From assembly GCA_035550735.1 (NCBI GenBank), contig DASZOM010000006.1, positions 1 through 64,000 on the forward strand: a stretch of 64,000 nucleotides of DNA. Direction: 5' to 3'. The notes below the pieces were generated by a model. That model saw only the letters and a list, made by a program, of their open reading frames with translations. It was not told the DNA's origin and did not search any database. Below are positions 1 through 7,265 of the stretch, piece by piece. The position numbers were made by a program, and so were the translations under genes. Every line of letters starts with the position of its first letter. The first letter of the stretch is position 1. Source of the stretch: JANQRA01 sp035550735. GTDB taxonomy: Bacteria > Actinomycetota > Acidimicrobiia > Spongiisociales > ZC4RG35.

Positions 1-63
1 GCCCCAGGGGAGTGGGAGTACAGGACCCCGATTGGTAACCTGGGCATGCCCACCGGCACACCT

Positions 64-136
64 TCCGCGGTAGCTCAATTGGCAGAGCAGTGGACTGTTA
101 ATCCATTGGTTGTAGGTTCGAGTCCTACCCGCGGAG
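64..136 (+). tRNA. tRNA-Asn (anticodon GTT)
   Basis: A 73-nt cloverleaf. The acceptor arm TCCGCGG (64-70) pairs with CCGCGGA (129-135), with G136 as discriminator base. The D arm, anticodon arm and a T arm with TTCGAGT can all be drawn. The anticodon GTT is at 97-99, preceded by CT and followed by AA, with a 5-bp stem. CA follows at 137-138, so the CCA tail is not encoded. It sits 18 nt beyond the end of the convergent SRPBCC gene. Confidence 0.95.
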
Positions 137-154
137 CAAGAGTCTGAGCAGCCA

Positions 155-589
155 TTAAGTCTCCAACAGACGTTTCAAGTTCTCGATGAACTGGGCGTTG
201 CTGCGGCGGACCATCACACGCATCATCGGGTTCATCAACGTCAAGGCGCCGCTGGTTTCAATCTGTATACGACGAGTGAGTCTCGTGCCGGCATCCACTT
301 CCTCGAATTCATGGGTCATTGTCGGCTTCATGTTGCCCATGTCGGATTGAGAGACGATCCGACGGCCGGGTTCGAAGTCCACTATCTCAACGGCACCCTC
401 AGTCGGTGACATGGGCTGAGGCTTGAATTGGACCCTGTAACGCGTTCCTCGCCCAACCTCTCCGTCGGTCGTGCGTTCTGCCGCCAAGATGTCGGTGTGC
501 CACTGTGGCTCGTTTTCCATCTCGGCCACGAATGCAAATACTTCAGCGACGGGGCGTTTCACCACAGTCGAAACGGATACGTCGATCAT
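155..589 (-). CDS. SRPBCC family (polyketide cyclase/dehydrase-like) protein
   Basis: A 144-aa protein of the START/Bet v1-like helix-grip fold. It opens with a beta strand and the typical N-terminal pattern of a short conserved helix followed by W and H (PVAEVFAFVAEMENEPQWH). The middle carries the RGTRYRV and PGRRIV strands, and the C-terminal helix ends in FIENLKRLLE. These proteins bind small hydrophobic ligands; the substrate cannot be read from sequence. I chose the ATG at 589 because it begins at the conserved first strand and has AGGTGA upstream. The frame is open to 643, but those extra residues do not resemble the family. A second, unrelated SRPBCC gene lies near 59.4 kb. Confidence 0.82.
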   Translation of the reverse strand: MIDVSVSTVVKRPVAEVFAFVAEMENEPQWHTDILAAERTTDGEVGRGTRYRVQFKPQPMSPTEGAVEIVDFEPGRRIVSQSDMGNMKPTMTHEFEEVDAGTRLTRRIQIETSGALTLMNPMMRVMVRRSNAQFIENLKRLLET

Positions 590-696
590 CGAAACGTCAC
601 CTGCCCTATCAGTGTCCTGACTTCCTTGAGGGAAGCCAGCCACGAGATCGCCAACCTAATCCAGCCCCCGGCACGTGTGCGAGGGTGCGATGCGGT

Positions 697-1515
697 TCAG
701 GAGCCGAACGTCGACCGGCGCAGTACTCGGACGTCGAACGGCTCGCTCTTACCCTTCAGGGACAGGGTCCGCCGCTCGATCGCGAGTGACTGGAGATCGG
801 CGTTGGCCGCGGCGGCTTCGGTGACGAGGATCTCGCCAGTGCCCGCAGCAGACGCCAGGCGAGCTGCGACATTGACCGTGTCTCCCAGGGCGGTCAACTC
901 GGTGTCCGGGCCCTCGCCGACCGCGCCAACATAAGCCAGCCCACTGTTGACACCTACGCCAACCGACAACCAAGGTCCTGTGTCCGTGTCGTGGCCCATC
1001 CGACCGATCAGCTCAACTCCCGCGTCGATCGCCCGTTGCGGGTGACGCAAGCCCGCCATGGACGGGACGAACACGCCAATGACTTCGTCGCCTACGAACT
1101 TGTCAACGATGGCGTCGTGGCGCACGAGCACATCGGTCGCCGTGTCGTAGAAACGGCCCATCAGCCGGTTGAGCTCGCGTGCCCCGATCCGCTCTGCGAG
1201 CTGGGTCGAGCCGCGAACGTCTGCGAACAGCAGGCTGCATTCCACCTCAGCACCGCCATGACTACGACGCAGTTCGCGAAAACAGCCGGTGCAGTACTTC
1301 GCGTTCTTTGTCCACGGGCCAAGGCCGATCGCTTTCATGACGAACCCACCTGGACCGCCGAAAGGTCGCGTGCACCACTTGCATCGCGGTGGACTAGGCA
1401 GCCTGCCCCAAAGTCGTCGCATGCGCAGAACCGGATTGGGATTGGTGAGCCGAGCACGCCACTCCGCTTCGCTGAGCTCCTGATCAGAGTTCGGCGGGAC
1501 CACAGCAAAGACCAT
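697..1515 (-). CDS. Adenylate/guanylate cyclase (class III) with N-terminal cysteine motif
   Basis: A 272-aa predicted cytoplasmic nucleotide cyclase. Residues about 45-85 hold two CxxC-type pairs (CKWC and YCTGC), suggesting a small metal-binding module. The class III catalytic domain covers about 90-265. It shows the first metal-binding Asp in LLFADVRGST, the second in DKFVGDEVIGVF, and the transition-state Asn/Arg in GDTVNVAARL, so the active site looks complete. It would make cAMP or cGMP from ATP or GTP as a dimer; substrate choice cannot be settled by eye. It has no membrane segments, unlike many actinobacterial cyclases. A TAGGCT -10-like hexamer lies about 15 nt before the ATG. Confidence 0.85.
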   Translation of the reverse strand: MVFAVVPPNSDQELSEAEWRARLTNPNPVLRMRRLWGRLPSPPRCKWCTRPFGGPGGFVMKAIGLGPWTKNAKYCTGCFRELRRSHGGAEVECSLLFADVRGSTQLAERIGARELNRLMGRFYDTATDVLVRHDAIVDKFVGDEVIGVFVPSMAGLRHPQRAIDAGVELIGRMGHDTDTGPWLSVGVGVNSGLAYVGAVGEGPDTELTALGDTVNVAARLASAAGTGEILVTEAAAANADLQSLAIERRTLSLKGKSEPFDVRVLRRSTFGS

Positions 1516-1644
1516 ACGCGCGCCCGGCGTAGCCTATGGGCTAGCGGTATGGGCAGTTGAGCAAGTTGATCAACTGGCTGGGTCTGGCTTTGGGTTGCGG
1601 CCAGTCACTGCTCGCAACCGTGGGTTCGCTGTTAAAGACCGAAG

Positions 1645-1809
1645 TCAAAGACCGCGGTCACCACTCATGAAACCCCCGGCGTCGAAGACCGGAGGGTCTT
1701 TGTGCTCCCGCTCATAGTAGCTGTCGACCTCTTTCCAGCGTCGTCGCGCCCACCAAGCGAATGCCATCACCGCGAGACTCGCCGCTCCAAGCCCGATCAA
1801 TCCCCACAT
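1645..1809 (-). CDS. Small single-pass membrane protein (54 aa)
   Basis: A 54-aa reading frame that short-ORF cutoffs miss. The N-terminus is one hydrophobic helix (WGLIGLGAASLAVMAFAWWA, residues 2-21). An arginine-rich stop-transfer stretch (RRRWK) follows, then a charged, tyrosine-containing tail (about residues 27-54). The predicted topology is N-out, C-in. The upstream sequence has GGAG about 12 nt before the ATG. It is divergent from the truncated repeat gene that begins at 1867. No family is recognised. Hydrophobicity, the positive-inside pattern and the SD support it as a gene, but it is short and could be fortuitous. Confidence 0.5.
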   Translation of the reverse strand: MWGLIGLGAASLAVMAFAWWARRRWKEVDSYYEREHKDPPVFDAGGFMSGDRGL

Positions 1810-1866
1810 GCTGGGTCAGCTCCATATCGGAAGTGGGCTACAGCCCTATCTGGATCAGAAGCATAG

Positions 1867-2856
1867 ATGTTCTTCTACCGCGAGGACGGCCTGTTCCGCT
1901 ATTACGACATCAGGCCCGATGGCACGATCGGTTCGCCTTTGCTTGCAGGCGAAAATTACACACAGGGCTGGGATTCCATCTCATCGATCGATCTGGACGG
2001 CGACGGGCAGGACGAAATGTTCTTCTATCGCGAGGACGGCCTCTTTCGCTATTACGACGTGAAGCCCAACGGTGCAATTCCCAAACCGTTGTTAGCAGGC
2101 GACAACTACACGGAAGGGTGGTCGTCGATCACCGCCGTCGACTTGGATGGGGACGAGCACGACGAGATCTTCTTCTATCGGAACGACGGTCTGTTCAGGT
2201 ATTACGACATCCGCGCGACTGGGCACGTCGGCTCGCCGATTCTGGCCGGTGACAACTACACCCAGGGATGGGACGCGATTACAGCCGTCGACCTCGACGA
2301 CACCGCGGCCGATCGAGGATTCCATTCGTTCACCATTAGTGGGAACGGCAACGATGTTGTGAATCTTCGAGTGCCAGGGGATGTGCCCGCTCTCCTCGAT
2401 ATCAGCTACTCGGGGCCGAGCAACTTCGTCGTGTGGAGCCTGAATGGGAACAGCGAGATCATCGACCTCCTGGTCAATGAGATCGGCGCGTACGATGGAC
2501 GACGAATGGTCCACGGAGGTTGGATCTTCACCAAGGAAGTCGTTCGATTTCTCGAAATAGAGGCCAGCGGTCCATGGACAATCTCGGTCAGCCCGATGTC
2601 GGCCGCTTCGACTCTCAGGACTGCATTGTCGGGGGCAGGTGACGACGTTGTGCTCTACCGAGGATCGGCCGCAACGCTGACTTCGACCCACGATGGGTCG
2701 AGCAACTTCATCATCCAAGGCTACGAATCTGACGGGGAATACAACGGACTCATCGTCAACGAGATCGGCCCGTATTCAGGAACCGACCTGATCGACCCGG
2801 GCACGAGCATCTTGGACATCTCTGCTGACGGGAATTGGACCCTGAACGCCCCCTAG
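1867..2856 (+). pseudogene. 5'-truncated secreted repeat protein (three 50-aa repeats plus two beta-domain copies)
   Basis: The frame encodes 329 residues and starts in the middle of a repeat. There is no signal peptide and no Shine-Dalgarno sequence, and a TAG stop sits directly before the ATG. Residues 1-148 are one clipped and two full 50-residue repeats (pattern DE-MFFYREDGLFRYYD ... GDNYTxGW ... VDLD), the same unit as in the VanW gene 570 bp away. Residues about 155-329 are two diverged copies of a beta-rich domain (SNFVVWSLNGN / SNFIIQGYES; LLVNEIGAYDG / LIVNEIGPYSG; GPWTISV / GNWTLNA). The 20 bases before the ATG resemble the end of another repeat with a short deletion and frameshift. 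I read this as a secreted surface protein gene that lost its 5' end. An unusual intact cytoplasmic protein is less likely. Confidence 0.6.
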
Positions 2857-2875
2857 TTCGCCGTGCCACCCGGCC

Positions 2876-4378
2876 TCAGCTCACGTAGGTCCACCAGAAG
2901 GTCTCGGTGTGCGGGACCCCGCCTTGGGTCAGCGTCCGTCTGATCCTCACCGTGCCCGGCGCCGAGCCGGTCACCGTGGCGCTGACCCGTTTGGCCTGGG
3001 GGCCACCGAGATCCTGGATGGTTATCACCGAGCTGCGCGCTCCACGGGGGTGGTAGCCGACCATCTGCCAGCCGCCCTGACTTCCCCAGATCTCCACGGT
3101 CACCGACGTCCCGCTGCTCGATGTCTGGACGAATAGCGGCGTCGGAGTGTCGTTGCGGAACTTGTAGTCGATCGAGGAGTACACCAGGGTCGCCTCGATC
3201 CCCAGCGGGTATCGGGAGATCCAGCCGGTGTGTGGTCGGTGGGAGACGACGTCGAACCCGCCCCAGAACACGGCGTTGTGGATGGTCGTGCCGAATTGGC
3301 TGACACCTCCACCGATGGCACAGCATTGACCGACGCCGTTCTGCAGGTACGGAGCCGGGACGTATCCCTTGGCAGTGGTGCGGGGCCCGATGATGCGGTC
3401 GATGGAGAATGTCTCGCCGGGAAGCACCATGTAGCCGTCGATTGCCCGCGCCATCGTGCGGATGTTGGTCACCCGGGGTTGACAGCAATCGAAGAAAGTG
3501 GTGAAACGAGAGACCCGCTCGATCGGCTGGTCGCCCTGGAGGTTGATCTTTGCGATCGAGTCCCAGCCACCGGTGTAGTTGTCGCCCTCGAGGATCGGCG
3601 TGGGGAGGGTCCCGTCCGAGCGCACGTTGTAGTAGCGGAACAGCCCGTCCTCGCGGTAGAAGAACATCTCGTCCTGGAGATCGCCGTCGAGGTTGATGGC
3701 GATGATCGTGGTCCAACCCTCCGTGTAGTCCGAGCCGTCCAGGATCGGCTGGCCCAGACTTCCGTCTGCCCGGATGTCGTAGTACCGGTAGAGCCCGTCG
3801 TCTCGATAGAAGAAGATCTCGTCCTGGCCGTCGTCGTCGAGGTCGACCGCGGTGATCGCATCCCATCCGGGGGTGTAGGTATCGCCGGCCCGGAGAGCTT
3901 GAGGCAGGCTGCCGTCCGCCCGGACGTTGTAGTAGCGGAAGAGACCGTCTTCCCGGTAGAAGAACATCTCGTCCTGACCGTCACCGTCGAGGTCTATGGC
4001 GGTGATGATGTCCCAGCCACTCGTGTAGTTGGCGCCCTGGATGATCGGCTTGGGGAGACTTCCATTCGGCCGGATGTTGTAGAAGCGGAAGAGACCGTCT
4101 TCCCGGTAGAAGAACATTTCGTCCTGACCCTGGCCGTCGAGGTCGACCGCGGTTATCGACGACCAACCAGGGGTGTACTCGTCACCTTGCTGGATGGGAG
4201 ACGGCAGCGACCCGTCGTTACGGATGTCGTAGAACCGGTAGAGCCCGTCCTCCCGGTAGAAGAACATCTCGTCGGCTACATCGTCGGCAGCTTGTGCCGG
4301 TGGTGCGAAGACAGTTGCCGCCCCGAGGAGAGCAGCCGAGAAAAACAGCAGACTGAGGACATATCGAATCGCACCCAT
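2876..4378 (-). CDS. Secreted VanW-domain protein with five tandem 50-aa repeats
   Basis: A 500-aa exported protein. A classical signal peptide spans residues 1-31 and ends in AQA. Five exact-length 50-residue repeats occupy about 36-285, each with DEMFFYREDGL, YTxGW and a Dx[DN]GDGQ-like acidic end reminiscent of FG-GAP/VCBS calcium-binding loops. The VanW domain follows at about 290-440, with LPGETFSIDRIIGPR, GGGVSQFGTTIHNA and a YxxxG-containing end. The C-terminal 60 residues look like another small beta domain. VanW proteins are associated with cell envelopes and glycopeptide-resistance clusters, but their biochemical role is unresolved. The repeats suggest a beta-propeller or adhesin-like stalk. 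The gene converges on the truncated homologous copy, with 19 bp between the stops. Confidence 0.85.
   Translation of the reverse strand: MGAIRYVLSLLFFSAALLGAATVFAPPAQAADDVADEMFFYREDGLYRFYDIRNDGSLPSPIQQGDEYTPGWSSITAVDLDGQGQDEMFFYREDGLFRFYNIRPNGSLPKPIIQGANYTSGWDIITAIDLDGDGQDEMFFYREDGLFRYYNVRADGSLPQALRAGDTYTPGWDAITAVDLDDDGQDEIFFYRDDGLYRYYDIRADGSLGQPILDGSDYTEGWTTIIAINLDGDLQDEMFFYREDGLFRYYNVRSDGTLPTPILEGDNYTGGWDSIAKINLQGDQPIERVSRFTTFFDCCQPRVTNIRTMARAIDGYMVLPGETFSIDRIIGPRTTAKGYVPAPYLQNGVGQCCAIGGGVSQFGTTIHNAVFWGGFDVVSHRPHTGWISRYPLGIEATLVYSSIDYKFRNDTPTPLFVQTSSSGTSVTVEIWGSQGGWQMVGYHPRGARSSVITIQDLGGPQAKRVSATVTGSAPGTVRIRRTLTQGGVPHTETFWWTYVS
3524..4273 (-). repeat. Five tandem 150-bp coding repeats (50 aa each)
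   Basis: The motif for AGAACATCTCGTC (or a close variant) recurs at about 3661, 3811, 3961, 4111 and 4261, exactly 150 bp apart. Each unit encodes DExFFYR[ED]DGLxRxY[DN][IV]R followed by GSLPxP, YTxGW and an acidic loop. Three related units lie in opposite orientation at about 1867-2310, so the locus also holds a diverged inverted repeat. Confidence 0.9.
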
Positions 4379-4427
4379 GCCCGGGGCAACATAGCGCCGC
4401 CAGTGCCCCGCGGCCAGAGGCTTTGAA

Positions 4428-4664
4428 TCAGGCCTGGTCGCGGACTCTGGTTTGTCCGCCTCCGTCGATGTCCGATGGGGGAATCAGGTCTTCACGGTCC
4501 GGTCCGAGGCGCCTGCGCTCGATCTCTTCCTCGACGGCATCGAAAGGTCCCGTGTCGGGCGGTGTCAGGCGGGAATCGCCGCCGCTGCCCTGTGACTTGA
4601 GACGCTGATACACCTCGATCAGCTCTTCGTCGGTGAGATCTCGCACGTCCGCGGGATCGCTCAT
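4428..4664 (-). CDS. Small acidic protein of unknown function
   Basis: A 78-aa hydrophilic, charged protein, starting MSDPADVRDLTDEELIEVYQ. The N-terminal third is predicted helical; the middle (VEEEIERRRLG) is a second charged helix; the C-terminus is Gly/Arg-rich. There are no cysteines, membrane segments or recognisable domain. The ATG overlaps the stop of the upstream SnoaL-like gene (ATGA), so the two are translationally coupled and probably co-transcribed. The frame stays open upstream to 5039, but that part is only the shadow of the neighbouring gene. Function unknown. Confidence 0.6.
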   Translation of the reverse strand: MSDPADVRDLTDEELIEVYQRLKSQGSGGDSRLTPPDTGPFDAVEEEIERRRLGPDREDLIPPSDIDGGGQTRVRDQA

Positions 4665-4999
4665 CTCGTGGCCAGCCCGTAGTGGATGGTCTGGGCGCTG
4701 ATGCGGCCGTCCTCGACAACGAAGGTGTCGGTGCCGTCGTGGGGCTCCGGGCGGGGCCCGGTCGTGCCCTCGCAGCGGATGTACCCGATGTTGTCGGCAG
4801 TAGTGAGCTGCAGGATCTCGTACTCGTCGTCGTCCACGTACTGACTGAGGATCACGTCCTCGGCGTAGTTGGCGTAGAGGTCGCCGTCCAGATCCCCGCG
4901 ACGTCTCCGGTCGAGATGGTCCTGGATCACGTGTTGGGTGTCGCGACCGGCGAGCATGCGGTCGGATGTGAGCACCCCGTCGAGGGATGAACGGTCCAT
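4661..4999 (-). CDS. SnoaL-like / NTF2-fold protein
   Basis: A 112-aa protein with the NTF2/SnoaL pattern: an N-terminal helix (HVIQDHLDRRRRGDLDGDL), then YAEDVILSQY, and a late strand (TDTFVVEDGRISAQTIHYGL) like the family pattern DxFVxEDGKIxxQTIxY. Such proteins are cone-shaped alpha+beta barrels used as isomerases, dehydratases or binding proteins; the ligand is unknown here. It is followed with a 4-bp overlap by the 78-aa acidic protein, forming a two-gene unit. Start choice: the ATG at 4999 gives the usual family length. Confidence 0.75.
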   Translation of the reverse strand: MDRSSLDGVLTSDRMLAGRDTQHVIQDHLDRRRRGDLDGDLYANYAEDVILSQYVDDDEYEILQLTTADNIGYIRCEGTTGPRPEPHDGTDTFVVEDGRISAQTIHYGLATR

Positions 5000-5042
5000 C
5001 AGCTTCGCTTACCCGTATCCGGCTCTGGCCGAACCCCACGTC

Positions 5043-6026
5043 TCATGCCATGGGAAGTGGCGGCTGCCACCACGGAGGGCGTTCGTCGACTTCGACACGC
5101 TCGACCCATTTGACCCACCAATAGCCCCGGCGTCCGGGTGCCACGAGACGAACCGGCCCACCGTTGCCGTCCGAGAGCGGCTCGCCCGCCATGTGTGTGG
5201 CCAGCAGGAGACGGTCGGCCTGTTCGATGGGGAAGCGGCGCCAGTAGCCGGTGACCGAATGGACCACGATGGAGCGGCCCGGTGAGGTCACCAGCTTGTC
5301 GAGTCGTGTCCCGCTCCACTCCTGAGTGCTGAACCATCCCCCGGTGCAGTCGAGGGTTGCGAGCATGACGTCGCCGCCCCGGGAGATCTCGTCAGGAGCG
5401 AGGCGTCGCCCGTCGACCACCACGACGTGGCTCTCCCTATCCAGGTGTTGAACCGAGTCGTTCAGCCACTGGGTCGGAGGCACGGCTCGAGGGTCCGAGA
5501 TCTGGTGAGAGCCGGTGAACCGGCGCCGCCCCCCACGGGCACCGAGGAGGTCGAGGGCGCCCTCGGTCGCCAGCCAGAGCCCGCCGGCGATGGAGAGCAA
5601 ACCGCCCGCCCGAAGCAGGCTGCGACGCCCCAGGTCGGCCTGCCGGAACGGGACGGGGCGTTGCAGGGTGTGAACCAACGTCAGGCTCACGGCGAGGAGC
5701 CCACCCCCGACATGGACCTGCATGAGCGTGAACGGCCCGATGGCGTCGATCTCACCGCTCACCAACCCGCCTCCGCTGGCAAGCGTGACCAGGACGGCGG
5801 CCGTGACCAACAGCGACCAGGGGCGACCGGGACGCTTGCGCAAGAGCCCACGGCGGGCGATGACCGACTTCCACGGTGTCAGGACGACGATGACCAGGGC
5901 GATGACCCCATGTGCCACGATCACCCATGTCCCGGCGGCCGTCCCCACGACGAAGGCGGCTGCCCCCGAGACGATGGCGAGCACCGTCGCCAAGAGAAGG
6001 CCGAGGTTGGTGCCACGTCCGGCCAT
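5043..6026 (-). CDS. Membrane-anchored molybdopterin-dependent oxidoreductase (sulfite-oxidase family)
   Basis: A 327-aa protein. The N-terminal half (about 1-165) has four or five hydrophobic helices; histidines within them (for example MQVHVGG and LTLVHTL) could ligate heme as in cytochrome b561-like anchors. The C-terminal half is an oxidoreductase molybdopterin domain of the SUOX/YedY type. TLDCTGGW supplies the conserved cysteine ligand to molybdenum, and GYWRRFPIEQA, LLATHMAGEPLSDGNGGPVRLV and KWVERVEV are family motifs. It probably passes electrons between a sulfoxide- or sulfite-like substrate and the membrane quinone pool. The substrate is unknown. The gene is divergent from the SnoaL-like gene at 6079, with a short shared promoter region. 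Confidence 0.85.
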   Translation of the reverse strand: MAGRGTNLGLLLATVLAIVSGAAAFVVGTAAGTWVIVAHGVIALVIVVLTPWKSVIARRGLLRKRPGRPWSLLVTAAVLVTLASGGGLVSGEIDAIGPFTLMQVHVGGGLLAVSLTLVHTLQRPVPFRQADLGRRSLLRAGGLLSIAGGLWLATEGALDLLGARGGRRRFTGSHQISDPRAVPPTQWLNDSVQHLDRESHVVVVDGRRLAPDEISRGGDVMLATLDCTGGWFSTQEWSGTRLDKLVTSPGRSIVVHSVTGYWRRFPIEQADRLLLATHMAGEPLSDGNGGPVRLVAPGRRGYWWVKWVERVEVDERPPWWQPPLPMA

Positions 6027-6078
6027 GACGTGATCTTCGCGGGGGCGTCGGCATATGAGCTGGCTAACTTCGCGTGGG

Positions 6079-6438
6079 ATGAGTGAGCGACTCGACGACT
6101 GGATGGACGGCTACGTCCTTGCGTGGAGCAGCAACGATCCGGCCCACATCCGGGCGCTGTTCACAGAGGACGCCGTCTACGACCCGCAGACGGACGACGG
6201 GGAATGGGAGGGGATCGACGAGATCGTGGAGCGCTGGATCGACATCGGCGACTCCGAGGACAATTGGGACTTCGAGTGGCTGCCGCTCGTCGAAGCCGAC
6301 GACGTCGCAGTGGTCACGGCCCGCACCCGCTACTTCCAGCCTGAGGCGAGCTACCGCAACCTCTTCGTGATCCGGTTCGCGGAGGACGGACGCTGCCGCG
6401 ACTTCACCGAGTGGTACATCGAGGAAGACACCGGGTGA
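6079..6438 (+). CDS. SnoaL-like nuclear transport factor 2 family protein
   Basis: A 119-aa NTF2-fold protein: YVLAWSSNDPAHIRALFTEDAVYDP at the N-terminus, EGIDEIVERWI in the middle, and YRNLFVIRFAEDGRCRDFTEWY at the end, all standard SnoaL_2 signatures. It is probably a small-molecule-binding or isomerase-like protein; the substrate is unknown. I chose the ATG at 6079 because the family begins here; an ATG at 6055 in the same frame would add eight residues. Its stop overlaps the GTG of the patatin-like gene by 3 bp (GTGA), so this is the first gene of a three-gene unit with the patatin and the acyltransferase. Confidence 0.8.
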   Translation: MSERLDDWMDGYVLAWSSNDPAHIRALFTEDAVYDPQTDDGEWEGIDEIVERWIDIGDSEDNWDFEWLPLVEADDVAVVTARTRYFQPEASYRNLFVIRFAEDGRCRDFTEWYIEEDTG

Positions 6439-7265
6439 CCACCGCCTTCGTCCTCGGCGGTGGCGGCCGCTGGGGTGCGGTCGAGGTGGGGATGCTCCAG
6501 GCGCTCGACGAGGCCGGCGTGGTTCCCGACCTGATCCTGGGCACCTCGATCGGCGCCTTCAACGGGGCGGTGTTCGCCGGCAGACCCGGACGCGAGGGTG
6601 TCGAGCGTCTCAACGGCTTCTGGGAGGAGGTCACCGGAGCCTCACTCTTCCAGACCAGGTTTCTCGGGCGGGCCCGTCGTGTGGCGACGTTGAAGCCGGC
6701 CATCCACGAGATCGAGGAGCTGCGGCGGATGGTGGAGCGAGTCATCGAGCCCGGGACGCTCATCGAAGACCTCCAGATCCCATTCCAATGTGTCGCGGCA
6801 TCGATCGAGAGGTCGGCCGAGCACTGGTTCACCGCGGGGCCTCTCATCGAGGCGGTGCTCGCCTCGGCTGCGGTGCCGGCTCTGTTCCCGCCCGTCGAGG
6901 TCGATGGTGAGCATTTCTACGACGGTGGCCTGGTCGACTCGGTGCCGCTGGGCAGGGCGGTCCAGCTCGGGGCAGATGTCGTCTACGTGCTCCAGGTGGG
7001 TCGTCTCGAATCCCCGCTACGGGCGCCGGAGCGTCTCCACGAGGCGGCTCTGATCTCTTTCGAAATCGCCCGACGTCACCGCTTCGCCACCGCCATGGCC
7101 AACCTTCCCGAGGGCATCGAGGTCCACGTGCTCCCCACCGGGAGCCCGGTGGCTTGGGACGACCGTCGTCAGCTTCGTTGGAGCGACACCGACGGGATCG
7201 CCGAGCGCATGGCCGGTGCCTATGCCGCCGCCACCGAGTATCTCGCGGAGACGGGCGTCGGTTGA
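6435..7265 (+). CDS. Patatin-like phospholipase
   Basis: A 276-aa patatin-family hydrolase. The glycine-rich oxyanion motif GGGGRWG is near residue 9, the nucleophilic serine lies in GTSIGAF near residue 35, and the dyad aspartate in YDGGLVDS near residue 165. The Ser-Asp dyad is therefore complete. Family members hydrolyse acyl chains from phospholipids or neutral lipids. It has no signal peptide, so it probably acts at the inner face of the membrane. The GTG start at 6435 overlaps the previous stop, and its own TGA overlaps the TTG of the acyltransferase. This suggests a deacylation/reacylation pair in one operon. Confidence 0.87.
   Translation: MTTAFVLGGGGRWGAVEVGMLQALDEAGVVPDLILGTSIGAFNGAVFAGRPGREGVERLNGFWEEVTGASLFQTRFLGRARRVATLKPAIHEIEELRRMVERVIEPGTLIEDLQIPFQCVAASIERSAEHWFTAGPLIEAVLASAAVPALFPPVEVDGEHFYDGGLVDSVPLGRAVQLGADVVYVLQVGRLESPLRAPERLHEAALISFEIARRHRFATAMANLPEGIEVHVLPTGSPVAWDDRRQLRWSDTDGIAERMAGAYAAATEYLAETGVG

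Noticed and set aside
1634..1701. AAAGACC ... GGTCTTT inverted repeat as a terminator
   Set aside because: The arms are 7 bp and more than 40 bp apart, the region also reads as the small membrane protein gene, and no U-tract follows.
1761..2252. 163-aa frame overlapping the start of the truncated repeat gene
   Set aside because: It is a +1 frame of the repeats (Arg-rich, no domain), useful only as a sign of the frame-shifted, eroded 5' end.
3230..4426. 398-aa open frame on the plus strand opposite the VanW gene
   Set aside because: It is the antisense shadow of the 150-bp repeats; composition is Val/Glu/Asp-rich low-complexity and it has no SD or domain.
5452..5465. GAACCGAGTCGTTC resembling a LexA box
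   Set aside because: The spacer is six bases, not four, and it lies inside the coding region of the molybdopterin oxidoreductase.
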